From: Leucobacter allii
Lineage (GTDB): Bacteria; Actinomycetota; Actinomycetes; Actinomycetales; Microbacteriaceae
Reading direction: 5' to 3'
Assembly: GCF_022919155.1 (NCBI RefSeq)
Contig: NZ_CP095045.1
Span: 868,001-932,000 of the forward strand
Length of the DNA stretch: 64,000 nucleotides
A program made the position numbers and the translations under genes. Within the stretch, counting starts at the first letter, position 1, and every line of letters starts with the position of its first letter. Below the pieces are notes generated by a model. It was not told the DNA's origin. It saw nothing but the letters and a program-made list of their open reading frames with translations, and did not search any database. Shown here piece by piece: positions 18,376-27,007 of this stretch.

Positions 18376-19088
18376 ATCGCGAGCTGCACGGCGTGGACGT
18401 CGTCATCCTGGACGGTCGCTCGGGGTCGGGGAAGACCTCCCTGGCCGCGCGGATCGCGGAGCGCTTCCGCGCGGACGGCCGCCCGGCGGCGGTGCTGCAC
18501 GTGGAGGATCTCTACCCCGGCTGGGACGGTCTCGCCTTGGGATCCCGGGCGGTGTCCGAGGCGCTCACCACGGGCGTGTACCGCCGGTACGACTGGGAGG
18601 CGCGGGCCTTCGCCGAGCGCGTGCCGGTGCCGGCGGGCGTTCCGCTCATCATCGAGGGCTGCGGCGCCCTCACGGCGGCGAATCTCGCGGCCGCGGTGGC
18701 GCGGGTGCGCGCGGGCAGGTCGGAGCGGGTGGACGCGGATGCGGCGGCGCGGGTGCGCGCGGATGCGGCGGAACGCGCGCGCGCGGATGCGGCGGCGCGG
18801 CGGAATGCCGACGGGGCGGCGCCGGGGCGCTCCGCCGCCGGCACCGGTGAACGCGTCTCCGCGATGCGCGCCGCCGGCGAGATCGCGGGCGGATCCGGCG
18901 CCGCGCGACAGCGCGTCCGCGCCGTGTGGTTGGACTGCCCCGAGGCGCTGCGACGGGAGCGGGCGCTCGCCAGGGACGGCGACGTCTTCGCCCCGCACTG
19001 GGAGCGCTGGGCGGCGCAGGAGGCGGCGTTCTTCGCGGCGCACGAGCCCTGGGCGCTCGCCGACGAGGTCATCGCCTGCGACGTGTGA
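18366..19088 (+). CDS. P-loop nucleoside/uridine kinase-like ATP-binding protein
   Basis: The roughly 240-aa product starts at GTG 18366, which lies five bases after AGGAG; GTG 18372 (GTGA overlap with the thiP stop) is the alternative. Walker A is DGRSGSGKTS near residue 17, followed by LHVEDLYPGWDGL, typical of uridine-kinase-like P-loop kinases. There is no ABC signature or D-loop, so it is not the missing ThiQ. Residues about 118-160 are an Ala/Arg/Asp repeat (RVDADAAARVRADAAERARA). A role in thiamine salvage is suggested only by the operon. Confidence 0.7.
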   Translation: MGVNRELHGVDVVILDGRSGSGKTSLAARIAERFRADGRPAAVLHVEDLYPGWDGLALGSRAVSEALTTGVYRRYDWEARAFAERVPVPAGVPLIIEGCGALTAANLAAAVARVRAGRSERVDADAAARVRADAAERARADAAARRNADGAAPGRSAAGTGERVSAMRAAGEIAGGSGAARQRVRAVWLDCPEALRRERALARDGDVFAPHWERWAAQEAAFFAAHEPWALADEVIACDV

Positions 19089-19200
19089 CGTGCGATGCGT
19101 GACGTGCGACGTGTGACGTGTAACCCGCAATGCGTGACCCGCAACGTGTGACGTGCGACGCATGACCCGCAACGTATGACGTGCGACGTGCGGTGCGTCA
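19089..19200. repeat. Degenerate ~10-bp tandem repeats (GTGACGTGCGAC type)
   Basis: About 110 bp made of imperfect repeats of GACGTGTGACGTGCGA and CCCGCAACGTRTGACGTGCG, with periodicities near 10 bp and 20-30 bp. They begin at the kinase stop codon. No gene is supported here. Confidence 0.7.
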
Positions 19201-19217
19201 CGCGGCTTCGGTGACGG

Positions 19218-19269
19218 ATGCGGCTTCGGTGAGTCCGGATCCGCCGCATTGGGCTCACCGAAGCCGCAT
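19218..19269. terminator. 16-bp inverted repeat (candidate bidirectional terminator)
   Basis: ATGCGGCTTCGGTGAG at 19218-19233 is perfectly complementary to CTCACCGAAGCCGCAT at 19254-19269, with a 20-nt loop. It lies between the convergent kinase and metQ genes. The arm sequence shares CCGAAGCCGC with the tandem repeats that follow. Confidence 0.6.
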
Positions 19270-19431
19270 CTGCGACCGAAGCCGCGCCCGCGTTCGGGAA
19301 CCGTTCTCCGACCGAAGCCGCGCCCGCGTTCGGGAACCGTTCTCCGACCGAAGCCGCATCCGCGTTCGAGACCCGATCTCCGACCGAAGCCGCATCCGAC
19401 CGAAGCCGCATGTCCGACCGACGCCGCATCC
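19270..19431. repeat. 36-bp tandem repeats
   Basis: Three consecutive 36-bp units start at 19270, 19306 and 19342. Each begins CTSCGACCGAAGCCGC. The first two differ by one base, and the third diverges in its second half. A fourth unit from 19378 breaks down into shorter CCGACCGAAGCCGCAT copies ending near 19431. There are no spacers, so this is not a CRISPR array. It is non-coding, in the 3'-3' gap before metQ. Confidence 0.85.
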
Positions 19432-19468
19432 CCGCCGCGGCGACGGGCGTCCCCGCGGCGGGACCGCC

Positions 19469-20308
19469 TCAGAACGCCGGGGGCACCTCCAGCTCCTCGA
19501 GCTTCTCGCGCACGGCATCGCTGTGGAAGGCCTCGGCGAGCGCGCGGACCTCCGGGGAGTCGGCGTTGTCCTCGCGGGCGACGAGGTTCACCGCGAACTG
19601 CGGATCCTGCTCCAGCGCGATCGCGTCCTCCTCCGGGACGAGGCCGAGCTGCCGGGCGAAGGTGCCGTGCAGGAAGACGGCGTCGGCCTCGGGGTAGGCG
19701 GCGGTGAGCTGCATGATGTCGATCTCGGTGAACCGCAGATCGTGCGGGTTCGCAGTGATGTCGTCCACGGTGACCGCCCACTCGTCGACGGCGGGGTCGA
19801 GCTCGACGAGTCCGGCGTCCTGCACCATCAGGAGAGCGCGGGCGGCGTTGGAGCGGTCGTTGGGGATGACGATCCTCCCGCCGTCGGGGACATCGGCGAA
19901 GCTGTCGTGCATCGAGGAGTACATGCCGACGACGGTGAGGTACACCGGCTCGACGGCGACGAGCGAGGCGTCGTTGCCGGCGTTGAACTCCTCCATGAAG
20001 GGCGGATGCTGCACGAAGTTAGCATCGAGCTCTCCGTGCTGCAGCATCGTGTTCGGCTGCACGTAGTCGGCGACCTCGACCATCTCGATCTCGTACGGCG
20101 CCGCGATCGCTTCGGCCGCGGCCTCGACGACATCGGTCATCGGCGTGGTCGTCGCGGCGACCGTGAGCACCTGCGTCGCATCGGCATCGCCGGCGCCGGA
20201 ACCGGTGCCGGACGCGTCGGCGCCGGTGGCGCAACCGGCGAGCAGCAGCAGCGCCGCGGCGCCCGCGGTGGTGGCGACGGCGGTGCGGAGGAGGGGGAGG
20301 CGGGTCAT
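19469..20308 (-). CDS. metQ: MetQ/NlpA-family substrate-binding lipoprotein
   Basis: The 279-aa product has a lipoprotein signal ending LLLAGC near residue 26. The mature part carries the Lipoprotein_9 hallmarks: VADYVQPNTMLQHGELDANFVQHPPF, shown here in two parts VADYVQPNTMLQHGE and LDANFVQHPPF, plus GRIVIPNDRSNAARAL and ..VVAREDNADSPEVRAL. It binds D/L-methionine or a related amino acid and feeds MetI/MetN, encoded just upstream in transcription order (metN-metI-metQ). Confidence 0.92.
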   Translation of the reverse strand: MTRLPLLRTAVATTAGAAALLLLAGCATGADASGTGSGAGDADATQVLTVAATTTPMTDVVEAAAEAIAAPYEIEMVEVADYVQPNTMLQHGELDANFVQHPPFMEEFNAGNDASLVAVEPVYLTVVGMYSSMHDSFADVPDGGRIVIPNDRSNAARALLMVQDAGLVELDPAVDEWAVTVDDITANPHDLRFTEIDIMQLTAAYPEADAVFLHGTFARQLGLVPEEDAIALEQDPQFAVNLVAREDNADSPEVRALAEAFHSDAVREKLEELEVPPAF

Positions 20309-20336
20309 GGGCCTGTCTTTCGATCGGGGACGGGGG

Positions 20337-21053
20337 TCAGCGGTGGTCGATCCTGCGCGAGACGCGATTGCCGAGGCTCTGTAGCAGCATCACGCAGATG
20401 ACGATGAGCGCGATGGCGACGTACATGAGGGTGAAGTCGTACTGGTGGTAGCCGTAGCGCATGGCGAAGTCGCCGATGCCGCCCCCGCCGACGACGCCGA
20501 GCACGGTCGAGTACGAGACGAAGCTGATCGTCGCCGAGGTGAGCGCGTAGACGAGGCCCGAGCGCCCGTCGACCAGCAGGAAGCGGAAGACCGTCTGCGG
20601 GATCGTCGCGCCCATGGCGGTCGCGGCCTGGGTCAGCCCGCTCGGCAGTTCGAGCAGGATCTGCTCCGTCAGCCGCGCGTAGATCGCGACCGCGACGAAG
20701 GCGAGCGGGAAGGTCGCGGCGACCGTGCCGAACGTGGTGCCGAAGACGAGGCGGGTGAGCGGGATCATGAAGACCACGAAGAGCAGGAACGGGAAGGATC
20801 GCACGATCGTCACGTAGAGGTTCGCGGCGGTCCAGAGGCCGCGGCGCGGCAGCATCCCGCCCTCGCGGGTGAGGAAGATGAGGGTGCCGAGGGGGGTGCC
20901 GAAGACGACGGCCACGAGGATCGACACGAGCACCATGTAGCCGGTCTCGCCCATCGCGGCGGCGATCTCGGAGCCGTGCTCGGCGGCGATGCGGCCCAGC
21001 TCCTCGGGCAGGGACGCCGCGGCCCGTCCGGACGCCGCGATCGCCGCCGTCAT
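20337..21053 (-). CDS. metI: Methionine ABC importer permease
   Basis: The 238-aa product has about five TM helices after an amphipathic N-terminus. The MetI-type coupling loop is ..SGLTQAATAMGATIPQTVFRFLL.. and the conserved FVSYSTVLGVVGGGGIGDFA follows. The start ATG overlaps the metN stop by 4 bp. It is followed by metQ after 28 bp. Confidence 0.93.
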   Translation of the reverse strand: MTAAIAASGRAAASLPEELGRIAAEHGSEIAAAMGETGYMVLVSILVAVVFGTPLGTLIFLTREGGMLPRRGLWTAANLYVTIVRSFPFLLFVVFMIPLTRLVFGTTFGTVAATFPLAFVAVAIYARLTEQILLELPSGLTQAATAMGATIPQTVFRFLLVDGRSGLVYALTSATISFVSYSTVLGVVGGGGIGDFAMRYGYHQYDFTLMYVAIALIVICVMLLQSLGNRVSRRIDHR

Positions 21054-21823
21054 CGGGCCAGCTCCGTGCGGACATGGTCGAGGTAGCGCTCGGCTCGCGG
21101 CGCGCGGCCGGCCGAGACCTCCACGATCTCCTGCAATCGGCCGCGCTCGAACACTGCGGCGGCGTCGCAGATCGCCTTGACCGCCTCCAGTTCGTGCGTG
21201 ACGAGCGCGATCGTCGTCCCGAACTCCGCGCGCGTGGCGCGCAGCAGCGCGAGGATCTCCGCGGTCGTGTGCGTGTCGAGGGCCGATGTCGGCTCGTCGC
21301 AGAGCAGCAGCGCGGGATCGGTGACGAGCGCCCGGGCGATGGCGACGCGCTGCTGCTCGCCGCCGGAGAGCTGCGCGGGGTGGTGCTCGAGTCGGTGCTC
21401 GAGGCCGACGAAGGCCGCCATCGCCCGCACGCGCTCCGGGTCCCTGCGGCGCTGGAGCCGCAGGGGGAGCGCGATGTTCGCGCGGACGTTCAGGTTGCCG
21501 ACGAGATTGAAGGCCTGGAACACCACGCCGATGCGATGTCGCAGCGCGATCAGCTGCCGTTTCGCGAGCGGGGCGAGGTCGGTGCCCGCGACGATGACCC
21601 GCCCGCTCGTCGGGTGATCGAGGCCGTTCATCATCCGCAGCAGCGTCGACTTGCCCGCCCCGCTCTCCCCGAGGATGCCGAAGATCGCACCGCGCGGGAT
21701 GTCGAAGCTGACGTCGTCGAGCGCGAGCACGGCGTCCGCGGTCTCGGCGCCCGCGGCGGCGAAGCGGCGGGTGACGTGCTCGAAGCGGATCGCCGGCACC
21801 CCGGCAACGCCCGAGCGGATCAT
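21050..21823 (-). CDS. metN: Methionine ABC importer ATPase
   Basis: The roughly 257-aa product has Walker A GESGAGKST, Q-loop VFQAFNLV, signature LSGGEQQR, Walker B LLLCDEPTSALD and H-loop LVTHELEAV. The ATG at 21823 gives a normal N-terminus (MIRSGVAGVPAIRFEHV). The C-terminal ACT-like regulatory domain of E. coli MetN (about 343 aa) is absent, so trans-inhibition by methionine is probably not built in. No SAM riboswitch or S-box pattern was seen upstream. Confidence 0.9.
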   Translation of the reverse strand: MIRSGVAGVPAIRFEHVTRRFAAAGAETADAVLALDDVSFDIPRGAIFGILGESGAGKSTLLRMMNGLDHPTSGRVIVAGTDLAPLAKRQLIALRHRIGVVFQAFNLVGNLNVRANIALPLRLQRRRDPERVRAMAAFVGLEHRLEHHPAQLSGGEQQRVAIARALVTDPALLLCDEPTSALDTHTTAEILALLRATRAEFGTTIALVTHELEAVKAICDAAAVFERGRLQEIVEVSAGRAPRAERYLDHVRTELAR

Positions 21824-21919
21824 CGCGGCATCATGCGGGGGCGCCCTCCGTTTCGGATTTCCTAGACTCGGTATAACATATGCGGGAATCCATCGGAACG
21901 CAACACGGAGGCGGACGGC
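21824..21919. promoter_or_regulatory. Divergent metN / osmC promoter region
   Basis: The 96-bp gap between divergent genes contains TATAAC at 21872-21877, a good -10 for the peroxidase gene on the plus strand, and CGGAGG before its ATG. The GGTATAACATATGC stretch is the only AT-rich part and partly symmetric, so it may also serve the minus strand. Confidence 0.45.
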
Positions 21920-22345
21920 ATGCATGCGGATCATCCCGAGGCGGAGGCGGCGCTCTTCACGGCGGTCGCGACGAACACCACGGGGATCGCCGGCGAGAGC
22001 GCCGTCGCGGGCGGTCTGCGCGTCGCCGTCGCGCCGCCGACCGCGACGGACCGCGGCGGTGCGACGAACCCTGAGGAGCTGCTCGCGCTCGCCTGGGCGA
22101 CGTGCCTGAACGCGTCGGCGCGGGTGGTCGCGGGGCCGGGGATCGAGGTCGAGGCGCGCGCCGAGATCTCCCTGCATCGCCGCACGGACGGCGAAGGCTT
22201 CGAATTCGCCGCGCGCGCCGAACTGCACTTTCCGGGGCAGAACCCGGCGTCGGCCGCGGCGCTCGCCGCCGCGGCGCACGAGCGGTGCCCCGTCTCCCGC
22301 ATGCTCGCCGGGCGCTCGTCGGTGTCGGTCTCGGCCGTCGCGTAA
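21920..22345 (+). CDS. OsmC/Ohr-family peroxiredoxin
   Basis: The 141-aa product has normal Ohr/OsmC length. Two redox Cys residues lie in family context: Cys62 (ELLALAWATCLNAS) and Cys123 (AHERCPVSRML). Glu53 just before the first Cys helix fits the conserved acid. The family reduces organic hydroperoxides, usually with lipoyl or mycothiol-type reductants. It is preceded by a good ribosome site and a candidate -10, and is followed 9 bp later by purN. Confidence 0.88.
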   Translation: MHADHPEAEAALFTAVATNTTGIAGESAVAGGLRVAVAPPTATDRGGATNPEELLALAWATCLNASARVVAGPGIEVEARAEISLHRRTDGEGFEFAARAELHFPGQNPASAAALAAAAHERCPVSRMLAGRSSVSVSAVA

Positions 22346-22354
22346 ACTGATCGG

Positions 22355-22966
22355 GTGCTGAAACTCGCGGTTCTGATCTCCGGCGGCGGCAGTAACCTGC
22401 AGGCGCTCATCGCGGCGACCGCCGAGCCCGGGTTTCCGGCGCGCATCGTCTGCGTGGCCTCCGATACGGACGCGCCGGGCCTCGCCCACGCGGAAGCGGC
22501 GGGGATCCCGACGTGCGTCGTGCGTCCGGGGGACTCTGGATCGCGCGAGGAGTGGGGGCAGCTCCTCGCCGCGGCGATCCAGGAGCACGGCGTGGGCACC
22601 GGCCCCGAACCCGGCCTCATCGTGAGCGCCGGGCTCATGCGGATCCTCCCCGCCGGATTCGTCCGCGAGTTCTCCCCGCACCTCATCAACACCCACCCCG
22701 CGCTCCTCCCGCGCTTCCCCGGCGCGCACGCCGTGCGCGACGCGCTCGCCGCCGGCGCCGAGGAGACCGGCGTCACCGTCCACATCATCGACGAGGGCGT
22801 CGACACCGGGCCCGTGCTGCGACAGGCCGCGCTGCGGGTCGTCGCCGGAGAGTCGGAGGCCGAGCTGCACGAGCGCATCAAGGAGCTCGAGCGCCCGCTC
22901 CTCGTCGAGACCGTCCGGGAGATCGCCGCGGGCGAGCTGGAGCTGCCCGCTCCGTCCCCCGCCTGA
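22355..22966 (+). CDS. purN: Phosphoribosylglycinamide formyltransferase
   Basis: The 203-aa product starts at GTG with [18 protein letters not shown], the phosphate-binding loop. The catalytic triad Asn-His-Asp is visible in [14 protein letters not shown] and [14 protein letters not shown]. It transfers formyl from 10-formyl-THF to GAR in purine synthesis. purH follows 97 bp later. Confidence 0.96.
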   Translation: MLKLAVLISGGGSNLQALIAATAEPGFPARIVCVASDTDAPGLAHAEAAGIPTCVVRPGDSGSREEWGQLLAAAIQEHGVGTGPEPGLIVSAGLMRILPAGFVREFSPHLINTHPALLPRFPGAHAVRDALAAGAEETGVTVHIIDEGVDTGPVLRQAALRVVAGESEAELHERIKELERPLLVETVREIAAGELELPAPSPA

Positions 22967-23063
22967 TCCCCGTCCATCGTCCTGCGCGCGTCGCAGGTCC
23001 CAGCCAGAGAACCGATCCCGAGAACCGCGTCGCGCTCCCGGGACGACCCACGTAAGGAAGCAC

Positions 23064-24728
23064 ATGGCAGTCCAGAGCCACGACCCCAGCCTCTACGAGC
23101 ACCGAGACGTGATCCCGGTCAGGCGCGCGCTCATCTCGGTGAGCGACAAGACGCGCCTGCTCGACCTCGCGGCGGCGCTCGCCGAGGCCGGCGTCGAGAT
23201 CGTCTCGACGGGGTCGACGGCCGCGACCATCCGCGACGCGGGGCACACCGTCACCGACGTCTCCGAGGTCACGGGCTTCGCCGAGGCGCTCGACGGCCGC
23301 GTCAAGACGCTCCACCCCGCGGTGCACTCGGGACTGCTCGCCGATCTCCGCCTCGCCGACCACCGCGCGCAGCTCGCGGAGCTCGGCTTCTCCGCCTTCG
23401 AGCTCGTCGTCGTGAACCTCTACCCCTTCGAGGAGACCGTCGCCTCGGGCAAGCCCGCGGCCGATGTGATCGAGAACGTCGACATCGGCGGTCCGGCGAT
23501 GGTGCGGGCGACCGCGAAGAACCACGCCAACGCGGCCATCGTGGTCTCCCCGGCGCGGTACGACGACGTCATCGCGGCCGTCGGGGCCGGCGGCACCTCG
23601 CTCGCGCAGCGCCGTTCCCTCGCGGCCGAGGCCTTCGTGCACACGGCCCAGTACGACGCCGCCGTGGCCAACTGGTTCCTCGACCAGGAGGACGCGGGCT
23701 GGGAGGCTCCCGAGCCCGCCGCCGTCGCGGCGGCCGCGGACGAGGACTCGATCGACAGCGTCTTCGCCGACACCGAGGGCTACGTCGGCTACGAGACCTT
23801 CGGTCTGCGCGAGGCCGTGCTGCGCTACGGCGAGAACAGCCACCAGCGCGCCGCGCTCTTCACCGAGAGCGACGGCGCCGGCATCGCCCAGGCGACGCAG
23901 CTGCACGGCAAGGAGATGTCGTACAACAACTACGTGGACGCCGACGCGGCCCTCCGCGCCGCCTACGACCACGAGCGGCCGGCGGTGGCCATCGTCAAGC
24001 ACGCGAATCCCTGCGGCATCGCCGTCGCGCCCGAGGGGGCCGACGACGCCATCGCCGCGGCGCACGAGCTCGCCCACGCCTGCGACCCCGTCTCGGCCTA
24101 CGGCGGGGTGATCGCCGCGAACCGCACCGTCACGGCCGGCATGGCCGCGACCGTCGCCGAGATCTTCACCGAGGTGATCGTTGCTCCGGGCTTCGAGCCC
24201 GAGGCGCTCGCCATCCTCACCCGGAAGAAGAACGTGCGCCTGCTCGTGCTGCCCGCGGACTTCGCGCCGAACCCGGTGGAGCTGCGCCAGGTCTCGGGCG
24301 GCTTCCTGCTGCAGGACGCCGACCGCTCCTTCGCGCCGGCGAGCGCCTGGACGCTCGCCGCGGGCGCGGCAGCGGATGCGGCGACGCTCGCCGAGCTCGA
24401 ATTCGCCTGGCGCGCCTGCCGCGCGGTGAAGTCGAACGCGATCCTGCTCGCGGCGGAGGGCGCCTCCGTGGGCGTCGGCATGGGGCAAGTCAACCGCGTC
24501 GACTCCTGCCGCCTCGCCGTCGACCGCGCCGGGGACCGCGCGCGCGGCTCCGTCGCCGCGTCCGACGCGTTCTTCCCCTTCGCCGACGGGCTCCAGGTGC
24601 TCCTCGACGCCGGGGTGCGCGCCGTCGTGCAGCCGGGCGGATCGGTGCGCGACGACGAGGTGATCGCTGCGGCCCAGGCCGCCGGCGTCACCATGTACTT
24701 CACGGGTGAGCGGCACTTCTTCCACTGA
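23064..24728 (+). CDS. purH: Bifunctional AICAR transformylase / IMP cyclohydrolase
   Basis: The 554-aa product has an N-terminal MGS-like IMP cyclohydrolase domain ([36 protein letters not shown]) and a C-terminal AICAR formyltransferase domain with the catalytic Lys-His in [12 protein letters not shown]. The C-terminus [12 protein letters not shown] is typical. It catalyses the last two steps to IMP. It is preceded by AAGGAAGC and followed by a very strong hairpin terminator. Confidence 0.97.
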   Translation: MAVQSHDPSLYEHRDVIPVRRALISVSDKTRLLDLAAALAEAGVEIVSTGSTAATIRDAGHTVTDVSEVTGFAEALDGRVKTLHPAVHSGLLADLRLADHRAQLAELGFSAFELVVVNLYPFEETVASGKPAADVIENVDIGGPAMVRATAKNHANAAIVVSPARYDDVIAAVGAGGTSLAQRRSLAAEAFVHTAQYDAAVANWFLDQEDAGWEAPEPAAVAAAADEDSIDSVFADTEGYVGYETFGLREAVLRYGENSHQRAALFTESDGAGIAQATQLHGKEMSYNNYVDADAALRAAYDHERPAVAIVKHANPCGIAVAPEGADDAIAAAHELAHACDPVSAYGGVIAANRTVTAGMAATVAEIFTEVIVAPGFEPEALAILTRKKNVRLLVLPADFAPNPVELRQVSGGFLLQDADRSFAPASAWTLAAGAAADAATLAELEFAWRACRAVKSNAILLAAEGASVGVGMGQVNRVDSCRLAVDRAGDRARGSVAASDAFFPFADGLQVLLDAGVRAVVQPGGSVRDDEVIAAAQAAGVTMYFTGERHFFH

Positions 24729-24734
24729 GCGCCC

Positions 24735-24784
24735 GCGCGGGAGCCCCGGGGACGCCGTGCGTGGCGTCCCCGGGGCTCCCGCGC
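24735..24784 (+). terminator. Strong terminator hairpin after purH
   Basis: Perfect 22-bp inverted repeat arms (24735-24756 and 24763-24784) with a 6-nt loop begin 6 bp after the purH stop. This is one of the longest perfect stems in the window. Confidence 0.85.
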
Positions 24785-24850
24785 ATTCATCTGAGGTGGG
24801 CAAGCCTCGCCTTGCTGGCGGATGGCCCGCGGGCTCGGGAGAATGAGACC

Positions 24851-25204
24851 GTGGAAATCGTCAAGGGAATTCTGGTCGTCCTGCACATCGTGGGCTTCGG
24901 CGCGGTGTTCGGGAGCACGCTCGCGCAGCTGTCCGCCGTGAAGGAGGCCCGGGCGCGCATCACGCCGGGCATCCTCCACGGCGCGAACCTGCTCTTCGTC
25001 ACCGGGCTGCTGCTCGTCGGCTCGATCTACATGCTCGGCGGACAGCCGAACAATGCGAAGATCGGCGTGAAGCTCCTGGTCCTCATCGCGATCATCGTGC
25101 TCATCCTCGTGAACCGCAAGAAGCAGCCGGTCTCGGGCGGCGTGCTGGGGGCGATCGCGGGGCTGTCGGCCGTGAACGTCGCGCTGGCGGTGCTCTGGCA
25201 CTGA
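24851..25204 (+). CDS. Small integral membrane protein, unknown function
   Basis: The 117-aa product starts at GTG 24851 after GGGAG. It has four hydrophobic segments (VKGILVVLHIVGFGAVFGS, GANLLFVTGLLLVGSIYML, IGVKLLVLIAIIVLIL, GAIAGLSAVNVALAVLW) and short basic loops. It resembles small conserved membrane proteins of Microbacteriaceae but I assign no function. Terminators flank it on both sides, so it is monocistronic. Confidence 0.75.
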   Translation: MEIVKGILVVLHIVGFGAVFGSTLAQLSAVKEARARITPGILHGANLLFVTGLLLVGSIYMLGGQPNNAKIGVKLLVLIAIIVLILVNRKKQPVSGGVLGAIAGLSAVNVALAVLWH

Positions 25205-25223
25205 GCCGCACGACGGACGACGA

Positions 25224-25255
25224 ATCCCCCTCGGAGGCCGGCCTCCGAGGGGGAT
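25224..25255. terminator. Perfect 32-bp palindrome, terminator
   Basis: A 16-bp arm starting ATCCCCCTCGGAGGCC is followed directly by its reverse complement, so the whole 25224-25255 is a perfect palindrome. It lies 20 bp after the small membrane protein gene. Confidence 0.75.
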
Positions 25256-25330
25256 CTCTCGTTCCTGCGGCGCACGAGGCGCGCGACGTGCTCGATGCGG
25301 TGCGGTGCGCGCGGTCCGGGATCGAGGCGC

Positions 25331-25373
25331 GGGTCCGGTGCCCGGACCCGGCGCCCCGGGGCAGGGCCCCGGG
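25331..25373 (-). terminator. Twin hairpins after the aldehyde dehydrogenase gene
   Basis: Two GC stems lie just beyond the minus-strand stop at 25389: CCCGGGGC/GCCCCGGG (25355-25362 and 25366-25373) and GGGTCCGG/CCGGACCC (25331-25338 and 25342-25349), each with a 3-nt loop. They probably end the leftward transcript. Confidence 0.55.
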
Positions 25374-25388
25374 ATGCCGGGAAGCCGC

Positions 25389-26906
25389 TCAGCGCCAGCG
25401 GCCTCCCCAGCCCTGCGACTCGCCCGCGGGGGAGATCGTCTGCGGCACGCCGAGCGGGTTGTCGTCGCGGAGCGCCTCCGGGAGGAACGCGGCCGGGGCG
25501 TTCTGGTAGGCCACGGGGCGCAGGAAGCGGGTGATGGCCGCCGTGCCGACGGACGTCGAGCTGTCGTTGCTCGTCGCGGGCCACGGTCCGCCGTGCTGCT
25601 GCGCGGGGGTGACGGCGACGCCCGTGGACCAGCCGTCGAAGAGGACGCGGCCGACCTGCTGGGAGAGGGCCGCCACGAGCGCGCGGAGCTCGTCGACGTG
25701 CTCGGCGGTGCCCGCGGCCTCGGCGGCCCCGAGGTGCAGGGTGCCGGAGAGATTGCCCTCGAAGAACTCGGGGACGAGCGCCGCGAGATCCGTGCCCTCC
25801 GGCACCTCCACGAGGATCGAGAGCGGCCCGAAGGCCTCGTGGATCAGCCCGGCGTGGCCGGCCCGGAAGTCCGCGAGGGAGACCGTGACGATGGTCGGCG
25901 TGGCCCAGCCGTGGCCCTGCTCGTCGAAGCGGATGCCGCCCTCGACGACGGCGCGCACCCCGGGGGTGCCGAGAATCGTGCTGCGGCGCTCCTCGTAGCT
26001 GCGCGAGATGCGGGGGTCGAGCAGCCGATGCTCGGGCGTGCCCGCGGCCGCGGCGGCGATGCCCGCCTCGAGCGCGCCGCCTTCGGGCACGAACACGAAC
26101 CCGGGCTTCGTGCAGAGCTGGCCGGCGGAGCCGGAGACGCTGGCGACGTAGCCCGCGGCGATCGCCTCGCCGTGCTCGGCGACGGCCGCGGCCGTGACGA
26201 AGACCGGGTTGACGCTGCCGAGCTCTCCGAAGAAGGGGATGGGGGCGGGGCGGGCCGCCGCGATGTCGGCGAGCAGTCGGCCGACGCCGATGGAGCCCGT
26301 GAACGATCCGGCCTTGATGCGGGGGTCCTGCAGCACGGCGACGCCGGCCTCGCGGCCGTGGATCAGGTAGAACACGCCCTCGGGCATGCCGGCCGCCGCC
26401 AGGGCGTCGATCGCGACCCGAGCGGTCGCGTCGGAGAGCTCGGGGTGGCCCGAGTGCGCCTTGACGATGAGGGGGCAGCCGGCCGCGAGCGCCGCCGCGG
26501 AGTCTCCGCCGAGGACGGAGAAGGCGAACGGGAAGTTCGACGCCGAGAAGTTGATGACCGGTCCGAGCGGGATGAGGAGTCGGCGGAGGTCGGGGCGCAC
26601 GCCGAGCGCGAAGTCGGGGTCGGCGGGATCGATGCGCACGTCCAGGTGGGCGCCCGCGACGAGCGTGTCCGCGAAGAGACGGAGCTGCACGGCGGTGCGG
26701 GTGACCTCGCCGTTCAGTCGGGCCTCGGTGAGCCCCGTCTCACGGGCCCCGATCTCCACGAGGGCGCTCCGGGCGCCTTCGAGGGCGTCGGCGACCGCGA
26801 CGATGGCGCGGGCGCGATCCGCGGGGGCGGTCGCCGCGTATGCGGGCGCCGCGGCGGCCGCAGCCGCGACGATGCGCTCGAGTTCAGGGGACAGGGTGCC
26901 GGTCAT
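25389..26906 (-). CDS. 2-ketoglutarate semialdehyde-type aldehyde dehydrogenase (NADP+)
   Basis: The 505-aa product starts at ATG 26906 after GGAGGAA. It has the ALDH fold with catalytic Cys265 (SGSAGQLCTKPGF) and the general-base Glu in FFGELGSVNP. Sequence style (VINFSASNFPFAFSVLGGD, IVKAHSGHPELSD, GRVLFDGWSTGVAV, HGGPWPATSNDSSTSVG) matches the ALDH group annotated as 2,5-dioxovalerate/KGSA dehydrogenases of oxidative pentose, uronate and hydroxyproline pathways. The product would be 2-oxoglutarate. It is last in the leftward sugar transporter set but separated from it by a terminator-like hairpin, so it may be transcribed on its own. Confidence 0.85.
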   Translation of the reverse strand: MTGTLSPELERIVAAAAAAAPAYAATAPADRARAIVAVADALEGARSALVEIGARETGLTEARLNGEVTRTAVQLRLFADTLVAGAHLDVRIDPADPDFALGVRPDLRRLLIPLGPVINFSASNFPFAFSVLGGDSAAALAAGCPLIVKAHSGHPELSDATARVAIDALAAAGMPEGVFYLIHGREAGVAVLQDPRIKAGSFTGSIGVGRLLADIAAARPAPIPFFGELGSVNPVFVTAAAVAEHGEAIAAGYVASVSGSAGQLCTKPGFVFVPEGGALEAGIAAAAAGTPEHRLLDPRISRSYEERRSTILGTPGVRAVVEGGIRFDEQGHGWATPTIVTVSLADFRAGHAGLIHEAFGPLSILVEVPEGTDLAALVPEFFEGNLSGTLHLGAAEAAGTAEHVDELRALVAALSQQVGRVLFDGWSTGVAVTPAQQHGGPWPATSNDSSTSVGTAAITRFLRPVAYQNAPAAFLPEALRDDNPLGVPQTISPAGESQGWGGRWR

Positions 26907-26934
26907 TCCGTGATTCCTCCACGATTTCGAATGG

Positions 26935-26965
26935 GGTGCCCGGACGCGATCGTGACCCGGGCACC
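26935..26965 (-). other. Hairpin in the aldehyde dehydrogenase leader
   Basis: GGTGCCCGG (26935-26943) pairs with CCGGGCACC (26957-26965), leaving a 13-nt loop, 29 bp upstream of the ALDH ATG. It could act as a leader attenuator or be a remnant terminator. Confidence 0.35.
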
Positions 26966-27007
26966 GGGGTTCATTGTAGCGAGCGGACGGCGTCCGCCCG
27001 GGGAGCC

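Noticed and set aside
18366..19088. Thiamine ABC ATPase ThiQ
   Set aside because: Walker A is in a kinase-type context, there is no LSGGQ signature, and the following motif is HVEDLYPGWDG.
19270..19431. Possible CRISPR array
   Set aside because: The 36-bp units are directly adjacent with no unique spacers, and no cas gene is present.
21824..21919. SAM riboswitch upstream of metN
   Set aside because: The 96-bp gap is shared with a divergent gene and lacks S-box core sequences.
21050..23065. Extended metN reading frame over 670 codons
   Set aside because: The ATPase motifs fit a start at 21823; the upstream part is a shadow of the osmC and purN genes on the other strand.
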